64,000 nucleotides of DNA from Chelydra serpentina (taxonomy: Eukaryota > Chordata > Testudines > Chelydridae). The DNA is taken from contig JBAIAC010000007.1 of the NCBI GenBank assembly GCA_037349315.1, positions 22,648,001-22,712,000 on the forward strand, given 5' to 3'. This document shows, one piece after another, positions 1 to 12,150 of the stretch (positions are counted from its first letter, which is position 1; every line of letters begins with the position of its first letter). The translations under genes were made by a program, and so were the position numbers. The notes beneath the pieces were generated by a model that worked only from the letters and a program-made list of their open reading frames with translations, made no database searches and was not told where the DNA came from.

Positions 1-1114
1 AGGACTGAGTAAACCCTGAATAATGGCTTCAGGATTTCGGCTACTGTCGTAGTGTTGCCATCAGTCCTGAATGGCCATGGGGATATAGAAAGAGCCTGCC
101 CCTGTAGACAGCACTGGGATGGCAGCAGTTGGGGAAGGCAGTTTTTAAGATGCAGCAAGGTCTGATCCTTAGCTCACTCCTAACTGAGATTGTGGAAGCA
201 TTATACCATAGGCAGGCTTAGTGCCTCCAGACAATGCCATTTGATCACCGTACTTCGTTCCCATTCCCAGCATGACTGTGATCCTTGAGGTACAATTTAG
301 TTCTGTATTTCTTAGAGATCTAGGCCTCTGGATGCACATATGTAACTCCCGTGGCATTCCATTGCCCACTGAGAAGGGACCAGGCTCTGGGAAACGTAGG
401 CCATAAGTTGATTGATGCATTTGGTCCATAAAGAGAAGCAAAGCTCCGGAACTTAAATACTAATGACTATTTTCTGTACGGAGTGACCACAAGTCCCTGT
501 AGTTTCCACCCTTACAAAAATAAAAATAAATCACTTTTTTGAAAAAGAAAAGAACTACTAAGTGCTAATCCCACTTATAAATAACCTTTACTGTGCTTAC
601 TTTCACTGAGCAGAAAAAGCCTGTTCACATAGCTTGTACAACCTACATTTTCATGTGCCCCACCCACATAAATCCAAGAAATGAGCAAAGCACTAATTAA
701 TACTGATAAGTTGTAATGGTCTGTGTAATGCTTATTTTTCAGATTTAATTAGTAAATGATTGTAAAGCACTTCGTAGATGAAAAGCACTGTATAATTACT
801 AAATAATAAATAACCATAGCCGTCGTTCAAACTGTACTGCGGGAGGGAAAGGGGCTGGAAAATGTTACAGGAACAGAATGAGAAGGGTTCTCATTTTTGG
901 CTTCTAGCCACATTTTTGCATTTGCACTCTACTGCATAATGTAATGGAGTTTCCATATTACTGACATGTAGGGCAAAATTGTCAGTACCTTCAAGTTGGC
1001 TTGTGTGTGTGTATGTGCACCTATTGTTGTGCATACAGCTGATCGCACCCACAAAAACCTACGTTTGCCTGCAGAGATCAGGGAGCTAGGAACCGGCTAT
1101 GGTTGTGTGGGTAT
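1..1114. other. No gene recognised; AT-rich single-copy-looking DNA
   Basis: I see no repeat family, RNA gene or convincing exon here. Open frames are short and lack recognisable motifs. The sequence is AT-rich and ends in a short TG-rich patch near 1000-1020. Confidence 0.5.
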
Positions 1115-1372
1115 GTGTAACAGGGTGGTCTGCCCTTCAATGGGCAAGAAGTCTGGGGCCAGCCATCCCTGTTCAGTTATCAGCCCCAGCTTAGAAGGGG
1201 TCAGGTGATCCCTATTAAGGGCTACAAGAGCCCAGTGAGCAGAGCTGCAGGAGAGAGATGGGTTCCAGCAGTGTACCCTGGAGCAGGGCTGGTGTGTCCT
1301 CCTTCCAGCACTGAGATAGGAAAGGGGGAAGGCCTCTGGGAGCTGTAGCACAGGATTGGCAGAGGAACTGCT
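1115..1372 (+). repeat. Dispersed repeat, LTR-like, family uncertain
   Basis: The segment begins with TGTAACAGGGTGG, like the starts of the LTR-like repeats at 42236 and 54402. It continues with a moderately GC-rich body containing a run about agcccagtgagcagagctg, which I associate with a common turtle dispersed repeat. I cannot see a paired end or a target-site duplication, so the class is open. Confidence 0.35.
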
Positions 1373-1463
1373 TTTGTTTTGATGTTTCGCCTAAGTTTTA
1401 TATTTGAAGAATCAAACCGTGTCCAGCAACAGGCTTGGGCATGGCAGAGAGTCCTTCCTGGGC

Positions 1464-1587
1464 TAGGGTGACCAGACAGCAAATGTAAAATATCGGGACA
1501 GGGGGTGGAGGGTAATAAGAGCCTATATAAGAAAAAGACCCAAAAATCGGGACTGTCCCTATAAAATCGGAACATCTGGTCACCCTA
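1464..1587 (-). mobile_element. hAT-type MITE, copy 1 (124 bp)
   Basis: The ends are perfect 13-bp inverted repeats, TAGGGTGACCAGA and its complement. The element is flanked by a perfect 8-bp direct repeat, tcctgggc, at 1456-1463 and 1588-1595. An 8-bp duplication with TAGGG/CAGGG ends is the hallmark of the hAT superfamily. There is no coding capacity, so it is a non-autonomous MITE. It lies opposite in orientation to the copy at 6367. Confidence 0.9.
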
Positions 1588-2168
1588 TCCTGGGCTGGGG
1601 AGACTGGCCACTAGTCCTGCCTGGTGCAAAACAGTGAGTACACACAATCAGAATCTGGGGTTGAGCTTGTTTTCTCATAAAGCCTCTTCCACCACTACAT
1701 GCACACCAGGGCTCCGACTTCAGTGAGCCCAGCGGTCAATGCTGCCTCCGGTATTGCAGATGAAACTCCCAATTTGTGCTTGTCTGCCCCGCGGGATCTC
1801 GCACATGGAGAACACCAAAAACTCTTTTCTGCTACCACTCCTGTTCAACATGTATGCAAGACCATTAGGGGAGATGGTGCCTTCAGTATGCAGATGTCAG
1901 TCTGCTCTACATCTCTATTTCGTAAGATCCAGATGGTGCAGTTGAGTGATTCATCCAATGTCTGGCTGAGATTAGAGATCGGAGGAGGCCTAGGTAGCTG
2001 AGACTCAGCTTCATTAAGACTGAGGTTAAGATGTTACAGGGAGTTTTCTTCACTACATTCCTGCTCCAAGCAGACTTGCCACAAGCTACGTTGCACCAGC
2101 ATGAATGAAAACCATCATCGCTAATTAATAGTTGAAGAAACTGACAGAGTAAAGGATTTGAGAAAGAA

Positions 2169-2448
2169 GGATGAGCTTGTGGTTAAGGCACTGCACTGAG
2201 ACTCAGGAGATTTGGGTTAAATTCTTTGCTTTACCACACTTTTCCTATCTACCCTGGGGCAAGTACCTTAATCTCTCTGTCCCTTCTTTGTTAAATTTGG
2301 GACAATAATTTCCCCCATTCTTGGTCTGTCTTGTCTATTTGAATTGTCAGCTTTTTAGGGCAGGATCTGCCTTTTACTATGTTATGTCAAGTGCCTACCA
2401 CATTGGGGTCCTGATCTCAGTTAGGTTGTTCAGGTGCTACCATACAGC
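2169..2448 (+). repeat. MIR-like CORE-SINE
   Basis: The segment has the MIR/CORE-SINE order: a tRNA-like head (gtggttaaggcactg), the core with gggcaagtaccttaatctct, and a 3' part (ttttagggcaggatctgcc) ending near a cattggggtcctgatct motif. The same modules recur at 16583, 25975, 28830, 30490 and around the LTR at 43902. The family is old and diverged; no target duplication is visible. Confidence 0.65.
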
Positions 2449-2545
2449 GATAATAATGACTTGCCCATGGTCACATCAGAAGTCTATAGCAAAGCTGGGA
2501 ATAGAATCCAGGTATCCTGTGCCCTAGTCACAAGATCATCTTTCT
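2449..2545 (-). repeat. MIR-like SINE fragment, opposite orientation
   Basis: It directly follows the plus-strand SINE. It contains the reverse of the CORE-SINE head: acttgcccatggtcac, then a gctgggaatagaatcca block and a ccctagtcacaagatca block. Two SINE pieces facing each other form an imperfect inverted pair. Confidence 0.5.
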
Positions 2546-2549
2546 TCCC

Positions 2550-4333
2550 AGTGATGGATAGTTGTTTTTCCCAGCCTTTTCCAAAAAGATAAATAAAATT
2601 GCAATGTGGGATCCCTTTAGATTTCAGTGTTGTTTGTGAGGCTTGTTTCATTTCTGTTCCAGAGAGGCTGCCCTTCCTTAGGCACACAATATAGCATAAT
2701 TCACTGCTCAAGCTTATTTTGTTCAGATTCCCTTAGTAGAGAATTCTGATTTCTTTTATTTACTGGCTTTTTATCATGTGGAACGGTCAACAAACTAAGT
2801 TCATTTTTTACCTTAGGCCCATTCAGTTATTCTCTACTGTCATAAAAATCTATCAAAGACGTGTTCTTCACTGGAAACAACTGAGGTATAATGCTGTATA
2901 TCAAATATCTCTAGTCAGAAATTCCTTTCTGAGTTCTCTTTTGAGGGGTTTTTTTTAATTAGGAAGTGAAAGGAGTGGGATAGGATTAGGCTGGGTTGCT
3001 ATGAGGTTTTTTTTTAATTAAATTGGCTTTATTAAGTAATCCAGTATTATGATAATGCATCCTTTCTTTCTAAAGGCTGGTATCCTGTGGACAACAAGCA
3101 AGGAACAGAAGTTAAATCACTAGTTTTAAAGGGAGAATACTTAGTGGTAGTAGGGAATATGATTGAATTATCTCTGGCTGTCTGGTCCAGATTGTGTTGT
3201 CACACCACACTAAATTCTGATCAACTCCATTGAAGTCTGTGGGGTTACTCTTGATTTACAATGGTGTGAGAATAAGATCCCCACCCCTTTAATTTCTTTT
3301 AGGTTTCAGAAATGTTATTTGTAATTTAAACAGGCCAGATCTTCCCTTCAGGCGCACCCATTGATTTCAGTAGACTGGACTAGGTAGATCTGTGAAGGAA
3401 AAGTGTAGACAATCACATTTTATACTCTCTGACACCTTTGAACACAAGGTCAGGGAACTTGTAAATGCTGAGGAACAGCTGAAGAGCAGCTCTGCTAAGA
3501 GTATGTTTTTCCCTGAGAGAGCCCCTGGGTGAAGGCAACATATTCATTCTTTGCACAGGAAGGGGAGATTTGGCCACTACTGAAGAGTGTGATGCATCCA
3601 AAAATGGAAATAACCGACAAGCCTTCAGGGCCTGCTAAAATTTACACTAGAAATTGGCCAGCTAAGAACAGCCTTCAGAGAGAGCAGAGGTCAGCGAGAA
3701 ATGCTGGCGATTTGAAAACATGTGAACAGGGCTCTAGGGTTCAAGCAGGGTAGAAACCTGACCTAAGCAATAAGGCAGGCGGGCCTAATCCAAAGCCCAT
3801 TGATGCCAATGTGACTTGCAATGGTATGAAAATATGTTTCCTCATGGCCTAATAGAATAGGGGCATGCAATTCTGAAAGTCCTTTTTTTTAATTTACTCT
3901 CCGAGAGATAGAAAAGATGTGGACACATAAAATCTGTGTGCTGCTTTTCCTCTGTAAATCCGATCTGTCACACAAAGGTTTGGCCAAGGTCAGGGCAGTG
4001 AAAGGCCAGCTGAAATGAGATCTCTCTAACAATTTGGAAGATGGTTTTGAACAAGAATATCAGTTACCCACCAAACACACCTGACCTCTCTGAATGGGAC
4101 GTTTTGGGGCCAAGCAGGTATGTAACTCAAGCACAATAAGATAACATGACACACAGACCTAAATAAGGAAGATTCTGCTTAACTATCTTCTAGATTTTTT
4201 CCCCACATTACACATAAATTTGCTGTTGGCTGAATAAATGAACCTTGAACAGAGAGTATTGTTGTCTTCAGAGGGCCTGATCTGCTCTGTTATGCTGTGG
4301 TAAATTAGGAATGAAGATATAAATTAATGGAAT
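2550..4333. other. No gene recognised; weak foldback repeats only
   Basis: No recognisable exon. An imperfect palindromic repeat related to the foldback family below lies about 3187-3288, with a gaactccattgaagt-like centre. Shorter related fragments occur near 3335-3395 and 3780-3830. The rest looks single-copy. Confidence 0.4.
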
Positions 4334-4335
4334 TA

Positions 4336-4627
4336 TAGCAGAACCTCAATTTTACAAACACCAATCTTATGAACAATCAGTTATATGAAGCATTTTGGGG
4401 GGCACGAAATGTCACATAGGAAAAGTGATGGCAAAGAACAAGTCAACATCCTTTCACATTCTGTCATCTTTGGTGCATTAGAAATTAATGTGCCATGGTT
4501 TGAACAAAAATAAAGTGATGCAGCGTAACATACTATAATTTAGGCACCCTACCTATTGTCATTATGAGATACTCAATTTTATGAATTCCTTCATCCCCAA
4601 TTAGTTTGTAAAATAGAGGTATTACTG
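4336..4627. mobile_element. Tigger-like Tc1/mariner MITE
   Basis: The ends are about 22-bp inverted repeats. The left reads AGAACCTCAATTTTACAAAC and the right, complemented, reads TACCTCTATTTTACAAAC. TA dinucleotides flank both ends (4334-4335 and 4628-4629), as expected for Tc1/mariner integration. There is no coding capacity. A longer relative with a similar end (AGTAGAACCTC) lies at 26329. Confidence 0.7.
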
Positions 4628-4774
4628 TACACTATAAAACTGAGATCAGAATCAGTGTAAATGTTACCTACCAACTGCCTGCTGGAATATACAGCGTATA
4701 CCAATTTTGGTAATAGGTCTTTACTAGTTAGGGTGAGAATGTGATAATCTTTCTTAAGATTCCATTGATGGTAC

Positions 4775-4861
4775 TGATTCTCCTCTTACTTACACCAGTG
4801 TAACTCTACTGACTTTAGTAAAGTCACTCCTGATTTCCACTGATATTACAGAAGAGAATCA
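4775..4861. repeat. Foldback (palindromic) dispersed repeat, ~87 bp
   Basis: The left half starts tgattctcctcttac and the right half ends in the approximate complement, gaagagaatca. The centre is a ctgactttagtaaagtca hairpin tip, and the arms carry ttacaccagtgtaa-like blocks. The same architecture recurs at 8689, 9980, 11307, 49208 and 61669. Confidence 0.6.
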
Positions 4862-5036
4862 GGCCAAATGTATCTTCATTAATGACTCAAGTGTGGTGAG
4901 CTCTGAAATCAAATTTAAACAAGATAAAATTTATAAAATTATAGACAAATTCTCTTATGCACAAAGACCCCTTTTCACTATTCTGGCAGTTTAAAGGTGC
5001 TTTAAAGTGGGTGTATATTACTTTTATGCCCATTTG

Positions 5037-5076
5037 AAAGCCCCTTTTACACTGCCAGAGGGTGTAAAGGGGCTTT
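5037..5076. repeat. Short hairpin, 16-nt/15-nt arms
   Basis: The left arm AAAGCCCCTTTTACAC (5037-5052) pairs with GTGTAAAGGGGCTTT (5062-5076) around a 9-nt loop, with one bulged A. It may be the core of a degraded MITE. There is no associated gene or T-run that would make it a terminator. Confidence 0.6.
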
Positions 5077-5161
5077 AATGTAAGTAACTCAGAACTCAAG
5101 CCACATGGTCCAAAACAGAATGTAGTTGAAATGTACACCCATCTAAATCATACAGGTAATG

Positions 5162-5572
5162 TCATAGAATCATGTAAGACTGGAAAGGATCTCAGTAGGT
5201 CATCTAGTCCAGTCCCCTGCACTCCAGGCAGGACTATGTAATAACTAGACCATTCCTGACAGGTGTGAGTCTAACCTGCTCTTTAAAATCTCCAGTTATG
5301 GAGATTCCACAACCTCCCTAGACAATTTGTTCCAGTGTTTAACTACCCAGAGAGTTAGGAAGTTTTTCTTAATGTCCAACCTAAACCTCCCTTACTGCAA
5401 TTTAAGCCTGTTGCTTCTTGTCCTATCCACAGAGGTTAACAAGAACAACTTTTCTAACTCCTCCTTGTTACAACCTTGTATGTACTTGAAAAATCTTTTC
5501 ATGTCCCCCTCAGTGTTCTCTTCTCCAGACTAAACAACCCCATTTTTTTCAATCTTTCCTCATAGATCATCC
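5162..5572 (-). mobile_element. CR1 LINE, 5'-truncated 3' end
   Basis: Read on the minus strand, this is the end of CR1 ORF2 and the 3'UTR. It contains cataGAATCAT at the 3' terminus, the ggtcatctagtccag block, and the ggagattccacaacctccct region that encodes the ORF2 C-terminus. It differs from the 7126, 37276 and 49299 copies and belongs to an older CR1 subfamily, related to the one at 20052. Confidence 0.85.
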
Positions 5573-6366
5573 ATTTTTTTCTATTTTCATTCTAATTTGA
5601 GAGTAAACTAACAGGGTGATATATTGCAATGATAAATACTGGGACAACATTATTTTTTAGGTACAGAATCCTAAATTTCTAGAACATCTTGGCTAGCATA
5701 ATTGGGAAACTGAACTGCTTGGAATATGTACAAAAGCCTTGGGAAATTCAGAATATTGCGCATTGACAAAAAATTTAACAGTACTGAGCGTGCTTCTGAA
5801 ACTTGCACAGCTACACATGCCTTTTATGGCAATTATAGAGCATTTTCTTTGAAAGTGGGAGGTGATTAAGCCAGTAACCACTTCCTATGAATAATTAATA
5901 GTATGACTTTTACACCTTAAGACATCAGTTGTTGATCTGTGGATGCATATTGCCGGCACCTAAGTGGTCATTAACTGTAACATTTAATAAAAAGATGTTA
6001 GTGTTTCATAAAATCTCCACACTTTCTCTCTAAAGACCTTCACAAAGTCTGCAGTCTCATGTAACACAACCCTGTGTATATACAGTGCAGTATTTTTACA
6101 TGGTGGAATTGTTCATGTTCCAGCATTTTATAGATGCTGCATTAATGGAAGACTTGTGTGTGCGTCTGTCTCACTAATGTATAATTCTCTGCATGAAACA
6201 CCCTATCCTCTTGCCACATGTACATAATCACAAGCTTTTGGCATGAGACCTGGTATAACACCTCCAGGAGTGTTCTCCAGAGCCTGCAGCATTGATGATG
6301 TCTTCGAGTCAGCAGAGAGGTGGTAATGTTATAGTACATCTGCCCTTCTCATTCCTTGGCATCAGC

Positions 6367-6490
6367 TAGGGTGACCAGATGTCCCGATTTTATAGGGACA
6401 GTCCCGATATTTGGGGCTTTTTCTTATATAGGCTCCTATTACCCCCTGACCCCCATCCCGATTTTTCACATTTGCTTTCTGGTCACCCTA
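6367..6490 (+). mobile_element. hAT-type MITE, copy 2 (124 bp)
   Basis: It is the same family as the copy at 1464, with perfect 13-bp terminal inverted repeats TAGGGTGACCAGA. It is bounded by a perfect 8-bp target-site duplication, gcatcagc, at 6359-6366 and 6491-6498. Intact ends and duplication imply a fairly recent insertion or low local divergence. Confidence 0.92.
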
Positions 6491-6670
6491 GCATCAGCTG
6501 TTCCAAAGAAAAACTCCCTGTAAGGCCACCGAATGCCTGACAAGATCGAGACATATATTCGAAAAGAAATTTCAGCAGCACAGATGAAATCTGACTCCCC
6601 AAAGCTTTCTAAGCTACCAAACAAACTAGTAAGAGAGCCAAATCCTGAAGTCAATGAGATAATTTACCAA

Positions 6671-6850
6671 GAATCATGGTGGATTCTCCATCACTGGCAA
6701 TATTTAAATGGAGATTGGATTTGTTTTTTTAGAAAAAGATATGCTCTACTACAAAAGGAGTTAGTTGGGTGAAGGTCCCTGGCCTGTGTTATAAAGGAGG
6801 TCAGACTAAATTCTCAGACTGGTCCCTTCTGGCCTTGGAATCTATGAAGT
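6671..6850 (+). mobile_element. CR1/L3-type LINE 3' end fragment
   Basis: The segment reads like the end of a CR1-group ORF2 and 3'UTR: gaatcatggtggattctcca, then a ggaggtcagactaaa block, then a cccttctggccttggaatc block ending near tctatgaa. The terminal tctatga motif matches CR1-type tails. It is truncated on its 5' side. Confidence 0.7.
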
Positions 6851-7125
6851 TCTCAGTAAAAGTAAAGTATTGGCTTTTGTATATCAGCACTGCCCTCCAC
6901 TGGAAGGAAGTTCAAACCTGCTCTAATATATTTGGTGGTTTTCCTCTAGTGGCTGGAGGCCTAAAAAGCAAGTAAGTAAAAAGACCATACCTCCCAGTGT
7001 TACTCCACAGTCCCAGGTTTCCATATCATGTCTCAAGACCTTCTAAAATATCCTGGTTTTTTTTAATGTCTTCAGTCAGAATGTTCAGATATTTTATAAA
7101 CTACCGATGAATGATAGTACTGATC

Positions 7126-7393
7126 ATAGAATCATAGAATCTCAGGGTTGGAAGGGACCTCAGGAGGTCATCTAGTCCAACCCCCTGCTCAAAGCAGGAC
7201 CAACCCCAACTAGATCATCCCAGCCAGGGCTTTGTCAAGCCTGACCTTAAAAACCTCTAAGGAAGGAGATTCCACCACCTCCCTAGGTAACCCATTCCAG
7301 TGCTTCACCACCCTACTAGTGAAAAAGTTTTTCCTAATATCCAATCTAAACCTCCCCCTCTGCAATTTGAGACCATTACTCCTTGTTCTGTCA
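7126..7393 (-). mobile_element. CR1 LINE, 5'-truncated 3' end
   Basis: Minus-strand CR1 tail beginning at the characteristic atcatagaatcatagaat 3' repeat. It runs through cctcaggaggtcatctagt into the C-terminal ORF2 codons (81 sense codons, 7210-7455 on the minus strand). It is nearly identical to the end of the full-length element at 37276, so it is the same young subfamily. Homology stops abruptly near 7393. Confidence 0.92.
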
Positions 7394-8688
7394 AGGCTGA
7401 TGTGTGCAGCCTCTTTTATGCTCATCACATAGCATGTGTGTTTCACACCAACCATTATTCAAGGCCTCAGCTCACTCATTGCAATACGAGTGTGGTGAGT
7501 TAGTGAGCCATCCTAGTCGGTGCAAACCCCCTGCTCTAGCTCCTAAGGATGGAGGAGAGATAGAGAGCAGGTACCTGCCCGTTCTCTGTCATCAGCCCTG
7601 TAGAGAGAAAGTGGAGCATGGGTGCAGGAGCTGAGGTCAGTCTTTTTTGAATCTGCTACTTTTGCTCCAAGTGGAGCTTTCTGACTCCCATGAAACAGAT
7701 CCAAAGAAGAAGCCAGAATGTGGATCACTTGAGTATTTCATAATCTTAAAAAATATTGCCAGAAAAATGTCCTTTAAAAAAAATATATATATGGTTGCCC
7801 TATATGTAAGTCCTAATACTACTACAGCTGGAACAAGTTCCTTTAGCTGTAATGGTAGAGATCTGAGATTTTTGCAGCTGAAGGTTCTAGGTTTTACTGT
7901 TGTCACAGAAAATAATTGTCTTTGGTGCAGTAAAGTTACCTCATCAGCTGGTCCTGTAATTCACAGATAATTTTTATAAAGAAAATTCACTACACACCAT
8001 CAGTCATTATCAGTTCATGCACATTGGATGATTGCTTTCACATCCAGCACTCAAACTGTTTGTCTGTACTGAAATTTAGATGGCTTCCCTTTTGTTTTCT
8101 TTAAACTTATTATAAATGTACAGGTCACTGATATGTAATGAGAGATTGTCCAATAAAAGTAACAATTAAATAATGGTACAATACTTATTCCTCCATTCCT
8201 GTCCTGCTTCTGCTAAATCAGGATGTTTTAAAGCAGGCCCATAACAAAACTGTCAGCTTGTCTAGACTTGTAGCATAGCAATCGAAGAAGAGAATGGCTT
8301 TATTTTGCATAATTCCAATTAAATTCATTTGTTTTTATTTTTTTCTCTCTAAATCCAGGCAGGAAGTTTTAATTCTTTGAGGTGCTTGTATATAAATGAT
8401 CATTTTATTTCCTGCTACTGTCTCTTTCCTTACTTTTCTGTTTGATGCCTGACAGATAACACAGAGATTCTGATGAGAAGGTGGAGACACATTCCTTAAA
8501 GAAAGAAAGAAATGTGTAACTGGGAACACAGGAGAAACAGACAACCCAGAATTAGAATTTCCAATTCTAGTTTATATGGGCTACCTGTAGAACCGTTCTC
8601 TTCATGCTTGTATTTATCTACTCCATTTTCTTCCCCCCTATGGCATATAATTTTATTTAAAGAGACCTGGCAAAAATTACAAATTATA

Positions 8689-8787
8689 GGCTTGATTCTT
8701 TCCTTTTATACCAATGTCTGTCGCTAGTAACTTCATTGAAGTTAGCAACTCCACCAGTGTAAAATTGCTGTGAGGAGAATTAAGTCC
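8689..8787. repeat. Foldback dispersed repeat
   Basis: Imperfect palindrome starting ggcttgattctttcc and ending aggagaattaagtcc, with a cttcattgaag centre. It belongs to the foldback family at 4775, 9980, 11307, 49208 and 61669. Confidence 0.5.
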
Positions 8788-9979
8788 AATGCACATTACT
8801 GTGTTATTAATAACACCTTTATTAGTTAGTATTGAAAGAAAATGAAAAATCGTATGTACTTTTCACTATTGGGGCTGTTTGTTTACTTTTTCCATTCCAT
8901 TCACTTTGGCCATTGATATCAGACTGGTTTTGGGGTCTATAGACTTCACTGTTTACTTGCTATGTGCTAGCACAATGCTCATCTGTGCTTGGTTTTCTAA
9001 CACTGCAGAGGAATGTTCAATCCCTTGGCCTTCTCTGCTCATGGCAGCAGTTTTCATTTAGGGCCTGATCCTCGACTTCGCTCTGCCCCCTTTGTACAGC
9101 ACCAATGGCACAAAGGGCATGGTGCTGACAGCTTGGGATTCCACTGGCAAGGAGAAGCCTTGCCAGGTTTACTCCACCAGTTCCTGGCCCAAAGCCCACG
9201 TGGGAGTTCAAATATGGAGTTTGCGTTTCTCCAGCTATCTTGGGCTAACAGAACAGTCCCTAAATGGGTCATTATTGGGGTTGCTTGAATTTGTTATATG
9301 GCCTGAAATGACCCCCCAGCTGCCTCCAGGGTTGAGTGGAGGGGTGGAAGAAAGGTAGCAGAAAGACACTTACGCTGGCTCTTTCTTTTTTCTCTTTTTG
9401 AGAGGTGTGGATAAAAGAGAGAATATTTCTATTCATATTAAATAGTTTTTTGAAGCAACCATATTTTGGAATTGTGGCACATTGAAATACTAGTGCAATT
9501 TTTTTACTCCTGTATGCTGAACTCAATAGAAATAAAACCTGCTTTCACTTCACAGAGGCACTGAAAACTCCATTTTTGTGTTTCTACAGTAAAAAACTTT
9601 TTTGAAGTATTTGGGGAATATTGAATTTTAGACCCTGATCCTTTTAGCTGCTGTGAATTCCACACATGGAGCCTCTTCAGCACTGGGCTTGGAGGTGCTT
9701 CAATGTACAGAGAGACACTAATTCCCATTCAGGCTGCTGAGCATCTCACAGGTTTGGCCCCTAAATTTGTAAATTAATTACATGTTGCCATTCTGAACTA
9801 AACTTTTATTCCCATTTCTAGGTGGTTCCATCCTCTTGAAGTTTTAATAAACCTACTTGTGGCAAATATTGCAAGGCATGATAATCTCTTGTTTAAATTA
9901 ATAATCCACTGATCTTTTATTCTTTTTGTCCAGCAGGTCTTACACACCCATTCAAAGCCATGTCACAGTGAGATAAATA

Positions 9980-10072
9980 GGGCCAGACCATCCACTGTAT
10001 AAAATCAAGATAGCTCTGATGAAGACAGTGAGTGGGGCTATGCCAAATGCACACCAGCTGAGGATCTGGCCC
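9980..10072. repeat. Foldback dispersed repeat
   Basis: It starts gggccagaccatcc and ends with the approximate complement, gctgaggatctggccc, giving a palindromic unit of about 93 bp. The outer arms match those of the better-preserved copy at 61669. Confidence 0.55.
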
Positions 10073-11306
10073 AAAGGGTTTTGTAAAACAGGCAAACTAT
10101 TTTCATTGGTTAGCTATGATCAAAATGCTTTTCCTTTAAGAAATCTGCTGAAGAAAGAACATAAAAATGCCACTTGCCTTACATTGTTGTGGTTGCATTT
10201 CAGTGTTGCAGAGAGCTAGCACAGAAGAGGATGTATATTTATCTGACAAACATGATTTACCATTCAATGTTAAGCTTTTATTGAACGTTAGGCTCTATAC
10301 ACATGTGAAGTGTATCTATTAAATGGCTGTTCTGATGCTCTCTTGATTTTAGGATACATGCACATTAAAGCAAACATGGTGGAGAGGTTATTATGGACTC
10401 TGACTTTGAAGCACCATTGCACGCATCTACTGAGAGCCATAGTCACTTGCTTTAAGCTATGCAGAGCTGCATGTACATTTCATTTGAAACTGTTCCCTAT
10501 GAAGAGTACACTGATCGATTTGCTACACATCAACATTCTGTGTGTAGTAAATTGCACTTTAAAGGGATGCAAACCACTTATTAGAGAACCGCCTGTTTCT
10601 TCTGCCACTGAGTGAGTATCATGGATGTGAAGAGTTCCCTACTTACACCCTCACTAATTCTGAAGCACCTACCCCATGAAAAGTAGTACTGAGGTGGCAG
10701 TGTGTAAATAACAGTGCTATAGCAAAGGGATACTCAGACCTCCGTGGTTCAGGAGCCAAATGAGCATCAACATTACCCAGAAGAGCCACAGTAGTGTGAA
10801 TTTGTGGTTTCAGTTACTATTTTTATGTATTATTCTCACAACAAAATGATCGACCAAGTATTATTTTATCAACTACAACTGGTTAATAACATAGTAAAAG
10901 CATCCTGATTTGTTAATAACTTAGACTGATTAATAATTAAATCACACAGAGTTTCAATATCATGTACGGCAAAGAGCCGCGAGAGACACATTAAAGAGCC
11001 GGTTGTGGCTCACGAGCCTCAGTCTGAGTATCACTGGTCTAGAACATCATCTTAAAGGTGATTCAAAGAGTTTTTTACAGAGCAAGGTGAAGGGACGGAC
11101 AATCTTATCAGGCACTAAATAGGATAAAAGTATTCCCCCTAGAGCATGCTATTTAAAAAAATGGAATCTCATTGAATACCTGGATCTCAATGAAGCTAAT
11201 AATATCTAGAAAAACAAGAGCCCATGATCTTAGGCCTCTATATCTATCTATCTATAATGGCAGTTTAAGTATTGTTGGGAAAGGATGATAGCATTTAACA
11301 CACACA

Positions 11307-11392
11307 GGGTCAAATTCATCAATCTCGTAAATTCATGTAACCCCATTGAGTCAATGGAATTACACAGTGTAATTAAGAGGAGAATTCGACCC
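11307..11392. repeat. Foldback dispersed repeat
   Basis: It starts gggtcaaattcatc and ends aggagaattcgaccc, with centre cattgagtcaatg, a near-perfect hairpin tip. Length 86 bp. It is a member of the same foldback family. Confidence 0.6.
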
Positions 11393-11819
11393 ATACAATT
11401 CATATACCTGCAATAGATTTGAGAATAAATTTCCTGAATTTGTTAACCATAGCACTCCTCCATACATGAACAAAAGTATAATTCTGAAACGTATACATGT
11501 CTCAAATTGCTATATCATTGATATTCAATAATATACCTGTTTTGCTTTATTAATGTTAACCCTAAAGCAGTGATGAGGCAAAATAGGATGCCATCACTGG
11601 AAAAAGCCATCATGACTTTGATACCATCCCATTCCATTATTTTCAGGCTCTTAGAAGCACAGTGTTTAAGTGTGTATTAGGACCAGTCATAGAGTGTCTC
11701 TGTAGACCTTTCTGTTCAACTGATGTTGGAGAGGTCTCACCCACTGGAAGGTAGGTCTTTCTGAATTTCCCAATGAAAGTTTTAAGATGGATAGGCCAGC
11801 TGTATACAGCCTTCACGCT

Positions 11820-12150
11820 TAAAAAAAGAAAATAGGGAAGAGTGGGGAAAGTGAACATGAGATGGTAGTGAAGGAGAGCAGCAAGCAAAAAGGGAGGAAA
11901 AGAAAAATAGGGAGATGAGGATGAAAAGGAGGAAAGAGAACGGAGAGGAAGAAGACGAGTCTGAAAAAGAGAGCTTCAAAAAAGGAAGTAATACAGAGAA
12001 AAAAGAGAAACTATAGAGAAAACTGGAAGAAAAAGCCCCATGTAAAAGTGAAGAAAGATGCGGAAGGCAGAAAGAGAGAGAATGCAATCAGAGAAAAGTA
12101 GAAAGGTGTTGGACATAAAAAGATGAATGAAAGAAAAAGATGGGGAATAG
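11820..12150. repeat. Polypurine (GA-rich) low-complexity tract
   Basis: About 330 bp in which the plus strand is overwhelmingly A and G. The opposite strand consequently gives a Ser/Phe-rich frame of about 101 codons (11782-12087), which I regard as an artefact of composition. Confidence 0.85.

Noticed and set aside
11782..12087. A 101-codon Ser/Phe-rich minus-strand frame
   Set aside because: It is the complement of the polypurine tract.
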